A DNA stretch of 49,940 nucleotides from Actinomycetota bacterium (lineage in GTDB: Bacteria > Actinomycetota > Acidimicrobiia > Acidimicrobiales > MedAcidi-G1). The number at the start of each line of letters is the position of its first letter. The stretch's first letter is position 1. The stretch spans positions 39,971-89,910 of the forward strand of contig JACNLA010000024.1 of NCBI GenBank assembly GCA_014381745.1, written 5' to 3'. The notes beneath the pieces are model-generated. The model did not search any database, was not told the origin of the DNA, and saw only the letters and a program-made list of their open reading frames with translations. The translations under genes were made by a program, and so were the position numbers. Below, one piece after another: positions 46,578-49,940 of this stretch.

Positions 46578-47279
46578 CTATTCGGAGTCGGAGTCGCCGC
46601 CGTCCTCGGTTGAGGAATCCTCGGCGCCATCTGCCGGTTCGCCATCTTCACCCTCAATACCCAGCTCGGCAGCAAGTGCCGCTTCTTCGGCGGCTTCTTC
46701 GGCGGCCATGGCCTCAAGGGTTGAACGGGTGATCATGCCGACTGCTACAGCCTCATCGGGATCCACGTCGGTGGTGACACCTGACGGTAGAACCACGTCG
46801 GCGACACGAACCGAATCGCCGATGGTGAGTTCCGAGATGTCGACCTCGATCTCGGTGGGAATGTTGTCTGGGGCGACGTTGATGGTCAGCGTGAACAGGT
46901 TCTGGTCGACCATTCCGTCGTTGTCGGTGACCTCCTTGGCTTCACCGACCATGACGATTGAGACGTCGACCGTGACGTCCCTGTCGGGATCGATCCTGAT
47001 GAAGTCGACGTGCAGCACGTCGCGGCGGACCGGGTGACGTTGGATCTCCTTGACGATCGACATGTGCTTTTCGCCACTCACCTCAAGGTGGATGATGGCG
47101 TTCAGGCCGGCGTCGGTGGTGATGGCACGGCGTAGCTCGGGCCACTCGACCGAAATAGCCAGCGGATCCTGATCGAGGCCGTAGACGACAGCCGGGATCT
47201 GGCCGGCCGTGCGGCTTCGGCGACTGGGTCGGGTACCGGTTGTTCGACCGGTGTCGGCTGTGAGAACAATCTCGTCCAT
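46578..47279 (-). CDS. rplY: Ribosomal protein bL25, long CTC/TL5 form
   Basis: A 233-residue general-stress-type L25. The N-terminal 5S rRNA-binding domain has GTRPSRRSRTAGQIPAVVYG and the second domain (about 95-190) is the TL5 beta domain with HPVRRDVLHVDFIRI at its border. The last about 40 residues are a strongly acidic, Ser/Asp-rich tail (EDSSTEDGGDSDSE at the very end). It lies 122 nt after prs and 15 nt before pth. Confidence 0.95.
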   Translation of the reverse strand: MDEIVLTADTGRTTGTRPSRRSRTAGQIPAVVYGLDQDPLAISVEWPELRRAITTDAGLNAIIHLEVSGEKHMSIVKEIQRHPVRRDVLHVDFIRIDPDRDVTVDVSIVMVGEAKEVTDNDGMVDQNLFTLTINVAPDNIPTEIEVDISELTIGDSVRVADVVLPSGVTTDVDPDEAVAVGMITRSTLEAMAAEEAAEEAALAAELGIEGEDGEPADGAEDSSTEDGGDSDSE

Positions 47280-47401
47280 TGGAACGCTTCCTGCAGAGAG
47301 GGCTTACGGGCCGGGAGGTGACCGGACCGACGGGCGAGTCTACAGGCGGATGGGGCGAGGCGGACCTTGAGGGCACCCTGGAAGGACGGGGCCCGACATG
47401 C

Positions 47402-48382
47402 TCAGGCCAGGTTGTTCCCCCCGAAGATCTCGCTCACCGAGGAATCGGCGAACACCGCCTCGATTGCCCTTGCAATGAGCGGAGCAACGGAGAGCACCTC
47501 GATGAACTCGGGGTCGACTCCTTCGGGCAGCGGAACGGTGTCGGTGACGATGACCTTCTCGATCGACGATGCCGCCAGTCGCTCCATGGCCGGTCCGGAG
47601 AAGATGCCGTGTGTCGTGGCGGCAACGACCCTCACCGCTCCCCGCTCGGCCAACTGGTCGGCTGCGGCGCAGATGGTTCCGGCCGTGTCGATCATGTCGT
47701 CGACCAGGATGCAGACCTTGCCGTCGACCTCGCCGACGACCTCTTTGGCTTCGACGGTGTTGAAGGCGGAGTGGCTGCGGCGCTTGTGCACGATGGCCAG
47801 GTCGGCGTGAAGTTGCATGGCGTAGCGCTCTGCCACCTTCACCCTCCCGGCATCGGGCGACACGATGGTCAGGTCGCCTTCGAGCGAGTTGAGCCGCTCG
47901 ATGAGAACTGGCATGGCTGTGAGGTGGTCGACGGGCCCGTCGAAGAAACCCTGGATCTGGCCGGAGTGGAGGTCGACGCCGACGAGCCTGGTGGCCCCAG
48001 CCGCCTTGAACAGGTTGGCGACGAGCTTGGCTGTGATCGGCTCGCGACCCGAGGCCTTGCGGTCCTGACGGGCGTACCCGTAGTGGGGGCAGACCACGGT
48101 GATGCGCTTGGCCGAGGCGCGACGGGCGGCATCGACCATGATCAGCTGCTCCATCAGGGCGTCGTTGATGGTGCTACCCGGAACCTGGCAGTGCGTCTGG
48201 ATGATGAACACATCGCTGCCACGGATGGATTCCGAGAAGCGGCAGTGGATCTCGCCGTTGGCGAACTCGGCAAGGTTGGGTTCTCCGAGCTCCTCCCCCA
48301 TCTCGTTGGCGATCGCCTCTGAGAGTGGACGGCTGATCCGCCCGGACACGAGGTAGAGCTTCTTGTTGGTGACGAGTTCCAT
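47402..48382 (-). CDS. prs: Ribose-phosphate pyrophosphokinase
   Basis: A 326-residue class I PRPP synthase, making PRPP from ribose 5-phosphate and ATP. Evidence: KLYLVSGRISRPLSEAIANE, the ATP loop CPHYGYARQDRKASGREPI, VGVDLHSGQIQGFF (metal-binding), IVSPDAGRVKVAERYA, and the PRPP-binding CILVDDMIDTAGTICAAADQL. The ATG start at 48382 gives the usual length. In many actinobacteria glmU is just upstream; here the next gene is an FN3 surface protein. Confidence 0.96.
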   Translation of the reverse strand: MELVTNKKLYLVSGRISRPLSEAIANEMGEELGEPNLAEFANGEIHCRFSESIRGSDVFIIQTHCQVPGSTINDALMEQLIMVDAARRASAKRITVVCPHYGYARQDRKASGREPITAKLVANLFKAAGATRLVGVDLHSGQIQGFFDGPVDHLTAMPVLIERLNSLEGDLTIVSPDAGRVKVAERYAMQLHADLAIVHKRRSHSAFNTVEAKEVVGEVDGKVCILVDDMIDTAGTICAAADQLAERGAVRVVAATTHGIFSGPAMERLAASSIEKVIVTDTVPLPEGVDPEFIEVLSVAPLIARAIEAVFADSSVSEIFGGNNLA

Positions 48383-48483
48383 ACGTCGCTGATTCCCCGT
48401 TGTAGGTCTGGTTGGTGAGCCGGAAGCCGAGTGTATGACGCTCGCTCCGCTGCCGGTGGATACGTTCCGCTGATGTGTCCCTG

Positions 48484-49940
48484 TCAGCCCACGTAGGTGG
48501 GTGTGGGTGGGATTCCGCCGTCCTGGAGAGTTGTCGTGGGTGGCACCTGCGTGGTCGTCGTAGTCGGTGCGACCGTCGTCGTGGGTGGCGGCCGGGTGGT
48601 GGTCGTGGTCGGAGGCAGGGTCGTGGTGGTGGTGGTCGTTGTCGTTGTCGTTGTGGTGGTGGTCGTGGTGGTCGTGGTCGTTGTGGTGGTGGTCGCCGGC
48701 GGCAGGGTCGTGGTGGTCGTGGTGGTCGTTGTCGGTGGGGGCGGCGGTGGCGGGGGCGGCGGCGGTGCTGTCGGAACGGCCGAGGAGGTTGATGATGCGC
48801 CCCCACCTCCGACGGCGTTGATCGCCGACACCCTGAACGTGTACGTCACCCCGTTGACCAGCCCAGTCGCCGAATATGACGTACCAGACGAACCCGTGTC
48901 AGCCACTACCGTCGACCAGCTCACACCGGCATCAACCGACGACTCAACCATGTAACCCGTTACCGCCGAACCACCCGTGTCGACAGGGGCCGACCACGAC
49001 AACGACACCTGGGTGTTACCGGCGGTGCCCGAAAGGCCCGTAGGAGCACCCGGCGTCGTGACCGGCACCGCCGAAGCGGTACCCGACGCGGTCCCGGTGC
49101 CGACCGCGTTGACCGCCGACACCCTGAACGTGTACGTGGTGCCATTGGTGAGCCCCGTCGCCACATAGGTGGTATCCGTCGAACCCGTGTCAGCCACTAC
49201 CGTCGACCAGCTCACACCGGCATCAACCGACGACTCAACCATGTAACCCGTTACCGCCGAACCACCCGTGTCGACAGGGGCCGACCACGACAACGACACC
49301 TGGGTGTTACCCGCGGCGCCCGAAAGACCTGTAGGGGCACCCGGTACCGAAGTACCCGTGTAGGCGACAACGGCAAAGTCATCGTCAGCTCCCCGGCTGA
49401 CCCCCGCAACAACGATTCGACCTGTCGAGGCGACAGCCACCCCGTAGCCAACGTCGTTGCCGGACCCGATTCCGGTTGTGAGGGTGCCGTCGCCGCTGAA
49501 TCCGGTGTCGAGGGCACCGGCGGCGCTGAGCCGCAGAACCGCCACGTCGTCGTTGGCACCGTTGTTGCTCTCGCCGGCCACGACGATCTTCCCGTCCGAC
49601 TGGATGGCGACGGCACGTCCGTTGTCATCTGCGGGACCTACACCAAAGGTCGCCTTCCCATCTGAATCAAATGATGAGTCCAGTGACCCAGACGACGTGT
49701 AGCGGACCACCGCCACGTCCTCGTTGGCGCCATTGTTGGAGGATCCCGCCACCACGATGTCGCCGTCTGATGCGATTGCCAGGCTGCGTCCGACGTCCGC
49801 GCCCCCACCGATCGCCGTGGTGACGAAGCCGTCGGAGTCAAAGGCGGTATCGAGGACTCCAGCTGTGGTGAGCCGCACCACGGCAACGTCATCATCGGCC
49901 CCGTTGTGGGATGACCCCGCCACGACGATGTCACCGTCTG
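48484..49940 (-). CDS. Delta-60 repeat / fibronectin type III surface protein with Thr/Pro stalk (N-terminus outside window)
   Basis: The last about 485 residues of a large protein that runs off the right edge; the frame stays open to 49938 and the repeat continues (DGDIVVAGSS). First come delta-60 type beta-propeller-like repeats (DFAVVxYTxxGxLDTxFxxDG with DGxIVVAGSSNNGA), about residues 1-195; then two FN3 domains (PGAPTGLSGTAGNTQVSLSW, GYMVESSVDAGVSWSTVVAD, TYTFRVSAVNAVG); then a Pro10 stretch and a Thr-rich stalk with about 25 consecutive Thr. There is no LPXTG or C-terminal membrane helix. Likely secreted or cell-surface, adhesive or structural. Confidence 0.9.
   Translation of the reverse strand, partial: DGDIVVAGSSHNGADDDVAVVRLTTAGVLDTAFDSDGFVTTAIGGGADVGRSLAIASDGDIVVAGSSNNGANEDVAVVRYTSSGSLDSSFDSDGKATFGVGPADDNGRAVAIQSDGKIVVAGESNNGANDDVAVLRLSAAGALDTGFSGDGTLTTGIGSGNDVGYGVAVASTGRIVVAGVSRGADDDFAVVAYTGTSVPGAPTGLSGAAGNTQVSLSWSAPVDTGGSAVTGYMVESSVDAGVSWSTVVADTGSTDTTYVATGLTNGTTYTFRVSAVNAVGTGTASGTASAVPVTTPGAPTGLSGTAGNTQVSLSWSAPVDTGGSAVTGYMVESSVDAGVSWSTVVADTGSSGTSYSATGLVNGVTYTFRVSAINAVGGGGASSTSSAVPTAPPPPPPPPPPPTTTTTTTTTLPPATTTTTTTTTTTTTTTTTTTTTTTTTLPPTTTTTRPPPTTTVAPTTTTTQVPPTTTLQDGGIPPTPTYVG
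48535..48765. repeat. Low-complexity Thr/Pro codon tract
   Basis: On the plus strand this is a GGT/CGT/GTT-rich tract; on the coding minus strand it is a run of ACN and CCN codons for the Thr/Pro stalk of the FN3 protein. Codons are mixed (ACC, ACG, ACA-like variants), so the protein sequence rather than the DNA word is conserved. Such tracts change length readily. Confidence 0.85.
48889..49311. repeat. 132-bp perfect direct repeat within the FN3 domains
   Basis: Bases 48889-49020 and 49180-49311 are identical over 132 bp, offset by 291 bp (97 codons, one FN3 module). The flanks on both sides of the identical block diverge (for example VTSYxA versus TYVATG), so only the middle of the module is identical. 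This indicates recent duplication or gene conversion. Confidence 0.9.

Noticed and set aside
48497-48955. Val/Gly-rich plus-strand frame at the right end, or a CRISPR/minisatellite array
   Set aside because: It is the complement of the Thr/Pro stalk codons of the FN3 protein; repeats have no regular unit and spacer structure as in CRISPR.

Overview
The window reads as a high-GC chromosomal segment of an actinobacterium, most likely of the class Acidimicrobiia (possibly marine). This is an inference. It rests on the housekeeping block at the right (prs, rplY/ctc, pth, mfd, a parvulin lipoprotein, a mazG fusion, eno, ftsB, and further left DUF501 and ppx), which resembles the order known from Mycobacterium; on dense 4-nt start/stop overlaps; on frequent GTG starts and TGA stops; and on a huge Thr/Pro-stalked FN3 surface protein of a kind common in that class. 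Coding density is very high and no gene-free stretch exceeds 300 bases; the longest are about 180 nt (3160-3341) and 214 nt (10975-11188).

Layout. 1-3159: end of a hemolysin III-type membrane protein, an FMN-binding protein, a NYN/OST-HTH RNase-like protein and a beta-lactamase-fold hydrolase. 3342-6416: threonine aldolase, SDR dehydrogenase and FAD amine oxidoreductase on the plus strand. 6445-10974: a livHMGF amino-acid ABC transporter, all four genes joined by ATGA overlaps, without a binding protein. 11189-13466: a class IV aminotransferase and a sulfotransferase (GTGA overlap), then an AhpD-like protein whose second active-site cysteine codon is an in-frame UGA followed by a textbook bacterial SECIS hairpin. 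I read this as a genuine selenoprotein, the most striking item here. 13476-16049: an aconitase X pair and an ornithine-cyclodeaminase-family reductase, together a probable hydroxyproline catabolic module. 16113-19335: GFA-family protein, pyruvate phosphate dikinase and tRNA-Leu(UAA).

19397-26051: a small unknown, a RecB/Cas4-type nuclease with an Fe-S staple, MFS transporter, enoyl-CoA hydratase homologue, GNAT, a serine/alanine-glyoxylate aminotransferase, ppx and DUF501. 26067-35739: molybdenum-hydroxylase accessory genes (coxG, mocA, xdhC) and, on the far side of a CitE-like lyase and PEP carboxylase, coxE, coxD, coxM and coxS; the catalytic large subunit coxL is not present. 35807-38345: a drug-type ABC-2 exporter. 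This roughly 12 kb block lies between ftsB and DUF501, which are normally neighbours. 38484-48382: the housekeeping block. 48484-49940: C-terminal part of the surface protein.

Together the metabolic genes point to a heterotroph that takes up amino acids, degrades proline/hydroxyproline-type and glycine/serine-type substrates, and rearranges C3/C4 intermediates (PPDK, PPC, enolase, CitE-like lyase). No selA, selB, selC or selD lies in the window, so the selenocysteine machinery must be encoded elsewhere if the reading is right.
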